From Nocardia suismassiliense (GTDB taxonomy: Bacteria; Actinomycetota; Actinomycetes; Mycobacteriales; Mycobacteriaceae): a DNA stretch of 64,000 bases. Position 1 is the stretch's first letter, and each line of letters begins with the position of its first letter. A model generated the notes under the pieces. The model searched no databases and was not told the DNA's origin. It was given only the letters and a program-made list of their open reading frames with translations. The translations under genes were made by a program, and so were the position numbers. Shown here piece by piece: positions 38,067 through 47,009 of this stretch. The stretch is taken from positions 5,971,808-6,035,807 of the forward strand of contig NZ_LT985361.1 in assembly GCF_900269665.1 (NCBI RefSeq), written 5' to 3'.

Positions 38067-39002
38067 ATGGGTTCTGTGATCACCTCCCCGTACCGCTCAC
38101 CGGATGCCCCCACCGTCGTGCTGGACACCGACGTCGGTTACGACCTCGACGACGCTCTCACCTTCTGGATTGCCGCGGTACTCAGGATCGCCAATCTCGT
38201 CGTCATCACCACCGACGAAACCGAGCATGATCAACGAGCGCAGCTGGCGGGTGCCATCCTCGACAGCTTCGCTCGCCCCGAGGTACCCGTCATTGCCGGG
38301 CGCCGACTGCCCGGTGCCGACACCCGGTTTCTCATGGACCCGCTGCCACGGGCGGCCCAGCCGGTACGCACCGATGTTGTCGACTATGTCAGCGCACTGT
38401 GTGAGAAGTCGACGCACCCAATCATTTGGGTCGGTATCGGGCCGACGTCCAATCTCGCCGACGTCCTCAGCGCCCGGCCCGAGCTCGCCAAACGAATCAA
38501 ACTGACGATGATGGGCGGCTGGCTCGACCACTACCGCCGCCCCGACCTCGCCTCACACAACCCCCGACTCGACCCGGCCGCGTTCAGGCTCGTCATGGCC
38601 GCCGCACACCAACCGCGGCTGGTATTGAGCACCCACTGCAACGTCGACGAACTCGCCATCACCCCCACCTCCAACCTCTACTCGTGGTTGACCATGCCCG
38701 AGGCACCGGCCGATTACGCGCTGATCACCGAGAACGCTTCGCGCTGGTTCGACCACCGAGCCCGCCGCGCTCCCGACGCCGTGCCGAGCAGCTGGCTGAA
38801 CGACCCGCTCACCTTCGCCGCCGCCATCGATGACGATGACCTACTCGTGAAATTCAGGACCGAAAAAGTGCGCATCGAAGCCGACGCTCGGATGTATCGC
38901 GACCCCCACGGGCACCCGATCCAGGTCTCCACCCACGTCGACTACACCGGCTTCCTGACCTGGCTCTCAACCATCCTGCCCCTGACCCCCATCGAACGCT
39001 GA
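38067..39002 (+). CDS. Inosine-uridine nucleoside hydrolase-family protein
   Basis: Predicted N-ribosyl hydrolase of 311 residues. APTVVLDTDVGYDLDDALTF holds the DXDXXXDD calcium-binding cluster, and IIWVGIGPTSNLADVLSAR and KLTMMGGWLDHY match later parts of the family. The start is uncertain: ATG 38067, GTG 38076 (AGAAGGG nine bases upstream) and ATG 37872 (ATGA overlap with the methyltransferase) are in frame. The extra 65 residues of the longest form are Arg-rich and poorly coding. Confidence 0.85.
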   Translation: MGSVITSPYRSPDAPTVVLDTDVGYDLDDALTFWIAAVLRIANLVVITTDETEHDQRAQLAGAILDSFARPEVPVIAGRRLPGADTRFLMDPLPRAAQPVRTDVVDYVSALCEKSTHPIIWVGIGPTSNLADVLSARPELAKRIKLTMMGGWLDHYRRPDLASHNPRLDPAAFRLVMAAAHQPRLVLSTHCNVDELAITPTSNLYSWLTMPEAPADYALITENASRWFDHRARRAPDAVPSSWLNDPLTFAAAIDDDDLLVKFRTEKVRIEADARMYRDPHGHPIQVSTHVDYTGFLTWLSTILPLTPIER

Positions 39003-39124
39003 TCTCATCGCTAACCCTCGATCTCGCGACCGAGCTATCCCAGGGGTGGGTCTAGGACGGCATGTCCGAAGAAGGACGCCACAGCTTCCAATCATCAGCA
39101 TGCCAACACGATCGGATTCATCAC

Positions 39125-39319
39125 GTGACTAAAAGCCAGGTTTGTATGTCGATATTCCGTTGTGCCACAACCATCTTGACGCATCTATCAGGAGCAGCGC
39201 TGTTCTGTGCAGTGCTCCGACCCAGCCATCTTCGCAGCACCGTCGCTGCCGTCCACGGCGCGCTCGTCAGCTATGGCGGCGACTTCGATCCCGCACCGGT
39301 AACCACCGACCACAACTGA
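39125..39319 (+). CDS. Possible small membrane protein
   Basis: A 64-residue frame from GTG 39125 with one hydrophobic segment (ATTILTHLSGAALFCAVL). There is no good ribosome-binding site and the tail is ordinary. It precedes the second cold-shock gene by 24 bases. Real or not is undecided. Confidence 0.3.
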   Translation: MTKSQVCMSIFRCATTILTHLSGAALFCAVLRPSHLRSTVAAVHGALVSYGGDFDPAPVTTDHN

Positions 39320-39343
39320 TCACTCAAGACCGAAGGAGACCCG

Positions 39344-39541
39344 ATGGAATACGGCACAGTCAAGAATTTCCACAAGCAAGGCTGGGGTCGGATCGTAAAA
39401 GACAGTGGCGGAGACATTTACGTCCACCACAGTGACATAGTCGCCGACGGGTATCGCATGCTGGAGGCGGGGCAGCGAGTCAGCTTCGTTGCCGGCAACA
39501 ACGCCAAAGGCCCCATCGCACGGCACGTGCGGGTCCAATGA
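39344..39541 (+). CDS. Cold-shock-domain protein
   Basis: A 65-residue CspA-like protein with AAGGAGA upstream of ATG 39344. The sequence YGTVKNFHKQGWGRIVKDSG and DIYVHHSDI carries the RNP1 and RNP2 positions, but RNP1 has Arg where Phe is normal. Its stop overlaps the TetR gene (ATGA), which is an unusual partner for a cold-shock protein. Confidence 0.85.
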   Translation: MEYGTVKNFHKQGWGRIVKDSGGDIYVHHSDIVADGYRMLEAGQRVSFVAGNNAKGPIARHVRVQ

Positions 39542-40143
39542 CCGGCTCGCAGTACACAGGGTCTAGGCAGCACTGCGCGTCTGAGGATCCGGAGCACCCG
39601 CGGCGACAGCTGATCCGGGCAGCGACCGTGCTGTTCCTCTCCCGAGGAGTCGCTGCCACATCGGTCAAGCAGATCACCGACCGTGCCGACATATCGGGCT
39701 CGTTCTTCACGCATTTCAAATCTAAGCGTGCGATATGCGATGAAGTCGCCGATCTGCTGTGTGCTCAGGCCACCGCGCGGGTTCTTCGCTTTCGTCCCCG
39801 CGACAGCGAGGAACTCGTGAGCAAGTTGGTCACCTGGACAGAGGTCGCACTGGCCCGACCGGGTTGGGTTCGGCTCGAACTCGAACTCGCCGCCCGCAGC
39901 GATCCCGACCACCGATCCGGCAAACGTTCAGCCCAGCGTTCGGCCCAGCTTTGCAACGCGATCGCCGCACTGCTCGACACAGTGCGCAGCGAAATGACCA
40001 CGGACACCCTCACCGAGGTCCGCGCGGCGATGGTGTGGTCGACGATCGTCGGGTTCGTCTGTCGCAACGCGCACAACCGCGAGGTCTCGCGTGCCGCGAT
40101 AGAACAACACATCACGTATGTCGTGCGATTCGCGCTCACGTAA
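39538..40143 (+). CDS. TetR-family transcriptional regulator
   Basis: The 201-residue protein has a TetR DNA-binding head (RRQLIRAATVLFLSRGVAAT, then SVKQITDRADISGSFFTHFK) and a helical ligand-binding part. It is coupled to the cold-shock gene and, by TAATG, to a 68-residue ORF. No operator was identified. Its targets may be these neighbours. Confidence 0.88.
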   Translation: MTGSQYTGSRQHCASEDPEHPRRQLIRAATVLFLSRGVAATSVKQITDRADISGSFFTHFKSKRAICDEVADLLCAQATARVLRFRPRDSEELVSKLVTWTEVALARPGWVRLELELAARSDPDHRSGKRSAQRSAQLCNAIAALLDTVRSEMTTDTLTEVRAAMVWSTIVGFVCRNAHNREVSRAAIEQHITYVVRFALT

Positions 40144-40349
40144 TGGGTAGCGCCCCAGATCGTTTCGAGCCTACGACCGTCAGCGACTGCGAACCCACCG
40201 CGTCACTTGCCCATGCGCACTACACCGACCAGAAATCGGAGCCCGTCGATCGCGCCCTGCTGCTCGAGGTGCTCGCCGGGCTGCTGCAACTTCTCGCCCA
40301 GCAGTCACACGCAACCGCCCCAGATGATCCACAAGCACATGCTGAATAG
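40143..40349 (+). CDS. Small hypothetical protein coupled to the TetR gene
   Basis: ATG 40143 overlaps the TetR stop (TAATG) and opens a 68-residue frame with an amphipathic helix PVDRALLLEVLAGLLQLLAQ. No family is recognised. The overlap and helix make it more likely than a chance frame. Confidence 0.5.
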   Translation: MGSAPDRFEPTTVSDCEPTASLAHAHYTDQKSEPVDRALLLEVLAGLLQLLAQQSHATAPDDPQAHAE

Positions 40350-40462
40350 ACCGCAAACTGCACACGAGCACAGTCGCTTTCACCCCTCCGTGTGCCTTCC
40401 CACGTGGGCGTCCGGTGTCCCTGCGTGGACCGAGCTCGACGCCGTTGATGGAGGGAACTGAT

Positions 40463-40771
40463 GTGACAATTCGCCAACACCTACCCACTGATCAACGAGA
40501 CCTGTTGCTCCTACTCGACTGCGCCAGCCCACCACCTGAGCTCACCGGAGCGCAAGCCGACTTCCTGGCCCTCGTTCACGCAGGCCATGGTGCGGGTTGT
40601 CTGCAATTGCTCGCCGCGACGGCCTTGCGCTTCGCCGCATCGACCAACGAATCTTCCAGTAGCGCTGCACAGCCTGGCGCGCGCATCACCGAAGCTTCGG
40701 ACACTTCCGGCAACATGCGGTACGCACCCGCAGACCGGATCGCCGCCTCGCCGACGGCGAGCAGCCGATGA
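40463..40771 (+). CDS. Small hypothetical protein
   Basis: GTG 40463 has GAGGGA six bases upstream and gives 102 residues. The first half is helical (TDQRDLLLLLDCASPPPELT); the rest is Ser/Ala-rich and probably disordered. It overlaps the next gene by ATGA. Unknown function. Confidence 0.5.
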   Translation: MTIRQHLPTDQRDLLLLLDCASPPPELTGAQADFLALVHAGHGAGCLQLLAATALRFAASTNESSSSAAQPGARITEASDTSGNMRYAPADRIAASPTASSR

Positions 40772-41163
40772 ACCACCTCCTTCAGGTGGTGACCAGCGCG
40801 CTGGCTTTCGGCGGTGTCGTGGGAGTTGTCCGCGCGCTGCTGCAGTCATCTCATGTCCGTACTGCCCGACGGGAACGCCTCTCAGCGTTCGAAGATCGCG
40901 GACAGCCGGGTACTGCGCCTCGCGGACCGACTCACACCGCACCTGCACGGCCCTTCACTATCGCTCAGGCGCACCGGGTGATGCAGCATCACTGTCGATG
41001 TGACCTCCGAACCTGCCCACGCAAACGCGCGGCATTCAAACGACTGATCGAGGTTGGTCATGCGGTACCCGATGTGACCCAGCTTGACTGGTCCTTCCGG
41101 GTGTGGCTCTACTGGCGGACGCTGCTCGTGACCGTTCGACAACTGCGACCGTGGACCCGTTAG
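40768..41163 (+). CDS. Small hypothetical protein with HC-CPRKRAA motif
   Basis: The 131-residue protein starts with a short hydrophobic segment (SALAFGGVVGVVRALLQ) and contains AHRVMQHHCRCDLRTCPRKR followed by AAFKRLIEVGHAVPD. Two Cys/His clusters could bind metal. Similar Cys-Pro-Arg-Lys motifs occur in many small nocardial accessory proteins, but the function is unknown. Coupled to the preceding gene. Confidence 0.6.
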   Translation: MNHLLQVVTSALAFGGVVGVVRALLQSSHVRTARRERLSAFEDRGQPGTAPRGPTHTAPARPFTIAQAHRVMQHHCRCDLRTCPRKRAAFKRLIEVGHAVPDVTQLDWSFRVWLYWRTLLVTVRQLRPWTR

Positions 41164-41208
41164 GTTGTAACTGCGGTCCGGGGGTGAGCGAACCGCTACT
41201 ACACGCGA

Positions 41209-41694
41209 ATGTGCCAGTCTCGATCAGTGCGCGAAGACATCACCATCGTGCGGGCAGCCGACGCGGCACTGCCCGCATATCGAGCGTTACTTGAGCAGCT
41301 GGACCGGCTACACCTATTGCGCGACAGTTCCTTTGCCAGCCCCACGTGGCTACACCCCTGCCAGGCTGGTGACGGCTCGCTCAGACTCCTCGCGACCAGG
41401 CAAGGCCAGGCGGTGGGTTTCCTCGGCGGCCTGCCCGCGATCGGGCATATCTCCATCGTCGGCACTGTCCGCCCTGGGAGCGGGACCGGCTCTCGGCTGG
41501 TTTGGGCGTTTGCCGAGCATGCCCGCAGCGCGGGAGCCAGCGAGCTCACGGTTTCACTCGACAGCGAACCGAGCCACCGTTGGGTACGGCGACACTTCTT
41601 CGAAAGCAACGGCTTCACCGCGCAACCTGGCAGCGCCCTCCATTTCACCCGGCCGCTCACTGATACGCCACATGCGCAACGCCCGATGCGGTGA
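41209..41694 (+). CDS. GNAT-family N-acetyltransferase
   Basis: The 161 residues fold as a GNAT enzyme: AVGFLGGLPAIGHISIVGTV leads into the acetyl-CoA pyrophosphate loop RPGSGTGSRLV, and RRHFFESNGF is the usual C-terminal motif. ATG 41209 and GTG 41227 are both possible starts. The acceptor is unknown. It is convergent with the monooxygenase gene. Confidence 0.8.
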   Translation: MCQSRSVREDITIVRAADAALPAYRALLEQLDRLHLLRDSSFASPTWLHPCQAGDGSLRLLATRQGQAVGFLGGLPAIGHISIVGTVRPGSGTGSRLVWAFAEHARSAGASELTVSLDSEPSHRWVRRHFFESNGFTAQPGSALHFTRPLTDTPHAQRPMR

Positions 41695-41725
41695 TGGTTC
41701 GTACGCTATCCGCAATCATGCGCCC

Positions 41726-43315
41726 TTACGAAGGGCTGATCGATGAGGTTCCTGTTCGGTTTGGGTGCGCGTGAGCAGCAGTACGGCGTGGTGCGAAGCT
41801 ACGTCTGACGGCGTTGCTCCCGGTCGGGATTGGCCGGAACCATTTGGCGGGCGAATCGCTCAGGGCGCGGCCGTAGGCGCGGACTGTGCCCGGCCACGGG
41901 TTGGTTATCCGGCCGTTGACGTGTCGATACCAGCTTGTCGTGGACGGCCAGACAGTTTTCGCGATGGACTGGTCGATGCGTGCTTGGTGTTCCTGCATCG
42001 CGGTGGGGTCGACGGCTATCGCACGCGCACCGATGCGTTCACGCCAGCGCAGGCACCGCACGATGAAGTGGGCTTGGCGTTCTTTCATCTGCGGGTTCGA
42101 TCCTGCGGGGGTGAAGGTGTTCGGGCCGGCGATCATGAACAGATTCGGGTAGTCCGGGATAGCGATGCCCAGATGTGCTGTGGCGCCGGAACGCCAGTCT
42201 TCATTCAAGAGGCGACCTCGGCGGCCGCGCACTGTCATGGGTGCGAGGAATTCGGTGGCGCGAAACCCTGTGGCGTAGACGATGACATCGGCGTGGTGGT
42301 GTTGGTTGTCGCTGGTCTGGATGCCGTTGGTGGTGATTGTGGTGATCGGGGTGGTGATCAGTTCTACGTTGGGGCGGGTCAGGGCTTGGTAGTAGTGGCT
42401 GTCGATGATGATGCGTTTGCCGCCGAGGGGATAGTCGGGGGTGAGTTTGGCGCGTAATTCCGGGTCGGCGATTTTGTGGCGGAGGTATCGGCGGGCGGCC
42501 CATTCCGCGGGCCGGGCCGACCATCCGCGCCGCATGATCGGCTCGAGCATGAGGTCGGCGCCGGTCGCGAGCGCTTGCCGGTAGAGGTGGTGGGCGTACG
42601 GCAGGTGCAGAGCTGTCCTGGCGAGTGGCCCGAACTGTGGGGAGGGTTTGGGTAGGACCCAGTGTGGGGTGCGTTGAAAGACGCGCACGGTCTGGGCGGT
42701 GGCCGCGAGGTAAGGCAGCAATTGGGCTGCGCTGGATCCGGTGCCGATCACCGCGATGTCGCGACCGTGCAGGTCTTGAGTGTGGTCCCATCGAGCCGAG
42801 TGGAACCAAGGCCCGGTGAACTTGTCTCGACCGGGGATGTCGGGGATGTGAGGCCGATGCAGTTGCCCGACGGCGACGATCACGACCTCGGCGACGATGG
42901 TGTGGCCGGTGGTGGTTGTCAGCCACCACCGGCCTTCGGTGTCGAGGTAGGTGGCGTCGCTCAGGGCAGTGTTGAGTCGCAGGTGTGGTTCCAGGTCGTG
43001 TTCGTCGACCACGCTGTGGAGGTAGGCCAGGATTTCGCGTTGCCCCGGGTATCGGATTCTCCGATCGCGGTAGGGGGCGAAGGAGAACGAGTAGAGGTGT
43101 GCGGGGACGTCGCAGTTGCAGTCGGGGTAGGTGTTGTCGCGCCAGACACCGCCGACCTGGTCGCCGCCCTCGAGGATCGTGAAGTCCTCGACACCAGCGT
43201 TTTTGAGCCCCACGGCCATGCCGATTCCGCCGAAGCCTGCTCCGACGATGACCACCTTGAAGCGCGGGATACCGCTGGTCAGGTGCCGGTGGTTTTGTCT
43301 GGGTTGTGTGAGCAT
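41726..43315 (-). CDS. Flavin-dependent monooxygenase (Baeyer-Villiger/FMO type)
   Basis: Predicted FAD- and NADPH-dependent oxygenase of 529 residues. FKVVIVGAGFGGIGMAVGL is the FAD loop; GGVWRDNTYPDCNCDVPAHL, FHSARWDHTQDL and IAVIGTGSSAAQLLPYL (the NADPH loop) follow, and VIVYATGFRATEFL is the late motif, all as in Baeyer-Villiger monooxygenases. The substrate is unknown. ATG 43315 overlaps the end of the disrupted secreted-protein gene. It is the leftmost gene of the minus-strand conjugative block. Confidence 0.92.
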   Translation of the reverse strand: MLTQPRQNHRHLTSGIPRFKVVIVGAGFGGIGMAVGLKNAGVEDFTILEGGDQVGGVWRDNTYPDCNCDVPAHLYSFSFAPYRDRRIRYPGQREILAYLHSVVDEHDLEPHLRLNTALSDATYLDTEGRWWLTTTTGHTIVAEVVIVAVGQLHRPHIPDIPGRDKFTGPWFHSARWDHTQDLHGRDIAVIGTGSSAAQLLPYLAATAQTVRVFQRTPHWVLPKPSPQFGPLARTALHLPYAHHLYRQALATGADLMLEPIMRRGWSARPAEWAARRYLRHKIADPELRAKLTPDYPLGGKRIIIDSHYYQALTRPNVELITTPITTITTNGIQTSDNQHHHADVIVYATGFRATEFLAPMTVRGRRGRLLNEDWRSGATAHLGIAIPDYPNLFMIAGPNTFTPAGSNPQMKERQAHFIVRCLRWRERIGARAIAVDPTAMQEHQARIDQSIAKTVWPSTTSWYRHVNGRITNPWPGTVRAYGRALSDSPAKWFRPIPTGSNAVRRSFAPRRTAAHAHPNRTGTSSISPS

Positions 43316-43775
43316 TCCGATCTCGATTCCATGTGTTGAGGTGTGGTCGCGCGGTCGATGACGGCAAGGGCCCGATCCGTCGTCTGGGCGATACGTGCCG
43401 CCAGCGGGGGCCAGTCCCGGCCCACGAACGGCTTAGGTCGCCGGACTGGGCGGTCGCGGTGGTAAGCCACTCGTGCACGGCGCGGTGATAGTCGCCGGTG
43501 TTGGGGCGCTTGTCCGGTGCCCGGCGGCCGCCGGGGACGTCGAAGGCGGTGGCGGTGCATGCGGCGGGATCTGGTGGATCGGCGTACGCGATGCCGGGTG
43601 CCACGACCAGCATCACCGGCGCGGTGAGTGCGGTGATAACACTGATTGCTCTGCGCGTGCGCGGGATATGCCCGGTCGCGAAGCAAGGTTCCGACCGGCG
43701 CTGGCCGTTGGGAACCGGAGTACCGGACCCCGCGACCACCAGTGCTTGTGCGGTAGCCGATGTTTCGTCGCGCAT
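43279..43775 (-). pseudogene. Secreted hypothetical protein with apparent frameshift
   Basis: From ATG 43775 a signal peptide (RTRRAISVITALTAPVMLVV, cleavage after AYA) leads to PNTGDYHRAVHEWLTTATAQ. Near 43400-43460 the coding sense moves to another frame, which reads DWPPLAARIAQTTDRALAVI and stops at 43279. The original frame runs on as a shadow without a stop. This fits a one-base shift, real or from sequencing. It follows the hydrolase gene by six bases. Confidence 0.5.
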
Positions 43776-43781
43776 GGTGGT

Positions 43782-44651
43782 TCACCTGGGCTGCTCGGTG
43801 ATCCATTGGCGGCTCTGGCTGGTCTGGGTGACGCGGCCGATTTGGACGTCGGCGAAGTGGACTCCGAAACCTGTCGTGTCGCCGTGACTGAGTTCTTCGA
43901 TGAGGCGGCGGGCGGTGGTGACCGATCGAGTCGGATCGTCGTCGGCTGCCGCGCTCAGGTGCGGGTGGTGGATCTGGATGGGGCTGGTCAGGGCATCGCC
44001 GAAGGCGAGCAACCGACGCCCGCCCGAGGCGATGCTGTAGGCCATGTGTCCGGGTGTATGGCCAGGGGTGGCGATGGCTTCGACGCCGGGGCCGATGGTC
44101 TCGCCGTCATCGACGGTGCGGACTTGGGATGCGAACACCCCCAGCATTTCGGGGGCGACGCCGTCGGTGGCGGCGAGTTCGGGGTGGGACCATTCGATCG
44201 CGCCGACGAGTACTTCGGCGTGGGCGAAGGGGCTCGTGATCCTTCCGGGTGCGCTTTGCCACAGCCATCCGATGTGGTCGAGGTGCAGATGCGTCAGCGC
44301 GATCAGGTCAATGTCGGACGCTGATTTGCCCACTGCAGCAAGGCTTTCCAGTAGCTGTCCGCCGCGCAGGAGGCCGAAGGGGGTGGGCAGGGCCAGGGGG
44401 CCGACGCCGGCGTCGATGAGCATGGCGTGGTCGTCGGTTTCGATCATGAGGGCACCGACGCTGGCGACGAGGTATCCGTCGGGGTTGAGCAGGTGGGTGT
44501 GGTCGCGCCAGGTCTGTTCATCGGCACCCGGTAGCCAGGCGCGGGGTTCGAGCAGCGCGACACCGTCGGGTAGGTAGGTGATTCGGTGCGTGCCGAGCTG
44601 GTGGCTGTAAACGGTTGCTGGACGGGTGAATCGGTCAAGGCTGAGAGTCAT
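43782..44651 (-). CDS. Metallo-beta-lactamase-fold hydrolase
   Basis: The 289 residues from ATG 44651 carry THLHLDHIGW (HXHXDH), ATPGHTPGHMAYSI and LLAFGDALTSP, the zinc ligands of the MBL fold. ADEQTWRDHTHLLN and the spacing resemble lactonase/quorum-quenching-type members rather than RNase Z or glyoxalase II, but that is tentative. Longer in-frame starts are low-complexity and rejected. Confidence 0.88.
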   Translation of the reverse strand: MTLSLDRFTRPATVYSHQLGTHRITYLPDGVALLEPRAWLPGADEQTWRDHTHLLNPDGYLVASVGALMIETDDHAMLIDAGVGPLALPTPFGLLRGGQLLESLAAVGKSASDIDLIALTHLHLDHIGWLWQSAPGRITSPFAHAEVLVGAIEWSHPELAATDGVAPEMLGVFASQVRTVDDGETIGPGVEAIATPGHTPGHMAYSIASGGRRLLAFGDALTSPIQIHHPHLSAAADDDPTRSVTTARRLIEELSHGDTTGFGVHFADVQIGRVTQTSQSRQWITEQPR

Positions 44652-44784
44652 GGGAGTCCTGTTCTCGATGATGCGGAGGCTGCGTGGTCGTGGCGAACGT
44701 GTGCGGGGCCGGTGTGGGTTCGGCCGGCAGGGATCTCGCCGGTGTGGTGGACCGGTCATGGCTGCCGATAACGCTGGGCGCGGA

Positions 44785-45963
44785 TCACGCTCGGTTCGCT
44801 GTCGCCGGACCGGTGTCGGAGCGCTCGTGGTTATCGCGGGCGGGGGCCGGTAGCCAGTGATCGGAGAAGGCGGCGGTCGCTGCGGTCGCTCCGGCGGCTT
44901 GTTCGGCGCCAGCGAGGGTGCATCGACCCAGGCCACAGGCGGTGGCTACGGCGTGCGCGGGCCGGTTGGCGGCTCGTTCGAACAGGCGCAGACTGATCAT
45001 GGAGTCGACGACGCTGGCCGGTGAGACAACCCCGGCGATCAGAGTCCATCCCGGATCCAGGCGTCGTAGCGGGGTGTAGAAGCGGGGATCCAGGGATGCG
45101 GGTTCGCCGCCGTGAGCGCAGGGGATGTGCACGGTCGGTAGCGGGATACCGTTGCGGCGCAGCTGGCGCGCCAGCGGGTTGAGCAGCGCGACGGCGGGGC
45201 CGAGGCTGCGTGGTTGCAGTAAGGCGGTGTGGCGGTAGTCGCCGTAGCACAGGTGCAGGCTCGATGCTGCGCCGAGACGATGCAGGCCGGTGAACACTCC
45301 GGCGAGCTGGCGGGCGACCATCGCCGCGAGCATGAGAGCGGCGTGCAGCTCGGTGGCTTTGACCAGCGATAGCAGCGCGACCGGGGACTCGACCTGCCAG
45401 GTGATGAGCGAGCCGTATCTTCTGGTGAGGGTGGTTATTTCCTGGAAGATGGCCTGGGTGAACACCGGTACATGGCGCAAAGCCGTGGTGAGTGCGCCGA
45501 GATGACTCAGGGCTTGACCGATCGGTAGCCCGTCGCCGGTGGCCGAGCCAGCGAGGGCGAACAGGCTCATATCCAGTGAGTTGGGTTGGCTGAGTTGGAG
45601 TTTGACGTTGGCGAGTTCTGGGCGATCGCGGCGCAGTGCGGTGTAGTGGGTCACGATGTGGTCGATGGTGCCGACGCGGCGCATCGTGAGATGGTGGGGT
45701 GCGAGGGTGACCCCTGAGCGGATTCGGCCAGTCGGCATGTGGTTGTAGTCGGCGTAATCGTCTGGGGTGTGGTCGAAGTCGAAGACGTCGGTGCGGGTAT
45801 GGAGGTCGCGCAGGTAGTCGATGATCCAGTTGGGATCGATGTCGCACGGCAGCGCGGTCAGTGGTTGTCCGCCGCGGTGGTCGAGGATCCACTCCATCGC
45901 GGCGCGCGGGCTGCTCATGAGCGGTCCGGGCAGGCTGCCGACGAAATGCACCTTTCGTTTCAT
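44785..45963 (-). CDS. MetE-like (UROD/MetE superfamily) protein
   Basis: A 392-residue barrel-type protein starting KRKVHFVGSLPGPLMSSPRA and ending its core with VVSPASVVDSMISLRLFERA, then VATACGLGRCTLAGA. The CGLGR segment resembles the zinc-site Cys of cobalamin-independent methionine synthase. It is shorter than MetE and lacks the N-terminal half, so it probably catalyses another methyl or one-carbon transfer. GGAAG eight bases upstream favours ATG 45963 over 45969. The large in-frame N-terminal extension to 46536 is a shadow. Confidence 0.7.
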   Translation of the reverse strand: MKRKVHFVGSLPGPLMSSPRAAMEWILDHRGGQPLTALPCDIDPNWIIDYLRDLHTRTDVFDFDHTPDDYADYNHMPTGRIRSGVTLAPHHLTMRRVGTIDHIVTHYTALRRDRPELANVKLQLSQPNSLDMSLFALAGSATGDGLPIGQALSHLGALTTALRHVPVFTQAIFQEITTLTRRYGSLITWQVESPVALLSLVKATELHAALMLAAMVARQLAGVFTGLHRLGAASSLHLCYGDYRHTALLQPRSLGPAVALLNPLARQLRRNGIPLPTVHIPCAHGGEPASLDPRFYTPLRRLDPGWTLIAGVVSPASVVDSMISLRLFERAANRPAHAVATACGLGRCTLAGAEQAAGATAATAAFSDHWLPAPARDNHERSDTGPATANRA

Positions 45964-46046
45964 GGTCATTGCTTCCTTTCGTGAAGGGTCGTGAGGTGAG
46001 AAGAGCGGGTTCATGGCCGAGGGCGTGGGATCGTTGCGCGCGGTGG

Positions 46047-47009
46047 TCAGGGATCGGGCCCGAGCTCGTGCTCGGGAACGGCAGTGACTGCGGGCTGGCC
46101 TGGATCGGCCTCTGGGGTGGTGTCCCCGAGGTCGACTGTGCCGCCGATCGCGTCGCCGAGTGCGGTGTCGATGGCGCGGCCGGTGTCGGGTTCCTCGGAC
46201 AGGATGATGTGCATGTAGTGGCGGGCCAGTACGACGTGCAGGGCCTCGCGGGCGTGCTCGATCAATGCCGCCGGTTCGGGTGGTTGGGCACGCTCTGAGT
46301 TGGTGCTTGTGGTCTTGGGGTCGGGGTTGGCTCGGTGCAGGCTCCGCAGCGAGCGCCGCACGCTCGACGCGATCGACGGTGTGGCGTGGTGGTAGAAGAG
46401 CGCGTCGAGGTCGGCGCGGCTGTAGTGCCAGAGCTCGGTGACACGCTCGCTCAGGTCCGCGTCGATTCTGAAGGTTCGGGCGCGAACCCGCCGCGACATC
46501 TCGGTCGCGTCGGCGGTGCGGACGGCGCGCGTCCACAGTGCGTCGAAGTTTCTGCGGAACTGTTCTGCGGCAACAGGATCGGGTTCTGTCGTGCCCGCAC
46601 GGGCGAGGAGGTGTTCGCGGGTGACGAAGACCGCGGCCATTTCGGTCATTTGACGGGTGTCTCCCAGGACCCGGGTGGCCGTGGGTCTCTCGGGCTGCCG
46701 TGCGGGTGCTGGCAGCCGGAGGTCGTCGGTGAAGGGCTGGCCGGTGCGGCCGAGTCGGCGTGCGTGATCGATCCAGCCCGCGGGCAGACCGGTGGCGCGG
46801 GCACGGATTTCGGTCATCGCACGATCGCGGTCCACCATGCGCAACTGTTCGAGTGTTGCTGTCGCCGTGTCGGTATCGGCCGCGCCGTCTCGTGCGGCGG
46901 CATGCAACTGCGCCCCACGCTGTGCCAGTGCGTGAATCCGGCGAAGCATCCCCGCGTGCTCGGCAGGCAGCTCACCAACTCGCTTGCCGGTCGCCGGTGG
47001 TGTACTCAC
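46047..47009 (-). CDS. Conjugative-block paralogue family protein (copy 1)
   Basis: A 320-residue helical protein of the unnamed family repeated across this block. Family marks seen here are GLPAGWIDHARRLGRTG, a PVAAEQFRRNFDALWTRA helix, ERVTELWHYSRADLDALFYH, and an acidic C-terminus ending HELGPDP. No signal peptide or enzyme motif. The ATG at 47009 overlaps the next paralogue (ATGA). Confidence 0.7.
   Translation of the reverse strand: MSTPPATGKRVGELPAEHAGMLRRIHALAQRGAQLHAAARDGAADTDTATATLEQLRMVDRDRAMTEIRARATGLPAGWIDHARRLGRTGQPFTDDLRLPAPARQPERPTATRVLGDTRQMTEMAAVFVTREHLLARAGTTEPDPVAAEQFRRNFDALWTRAVRTADATEMSRRVRARTFRIDADLSERVTELWHYSRADLDALFYHHATPSIASSVRRSLRSLHRANPDPKTTSTNSERAQPPEPAALIEHAREALHVVLARHYMHIILSEEPDTGRAIDTALGDAIGGTVDLGDTTPEADPGQPAVTAVPEHELGPDP

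Noticed and set aside
42201..43279. Minus-strand ORF through the monooxygenase gene in another frame
   Set aside because: Arg/His/Pro-rich shadow of the monooxygenase; only its first part (43400-43775) is likely coding, as the signal-peptide protein.
46000..46536. N-terminal extension of the MetE-like gene
   Set aside because: It overlaps paralogue copy 1 and has a basic low-complexity composition; a good ribosome-binding site sits before ATG 45963.
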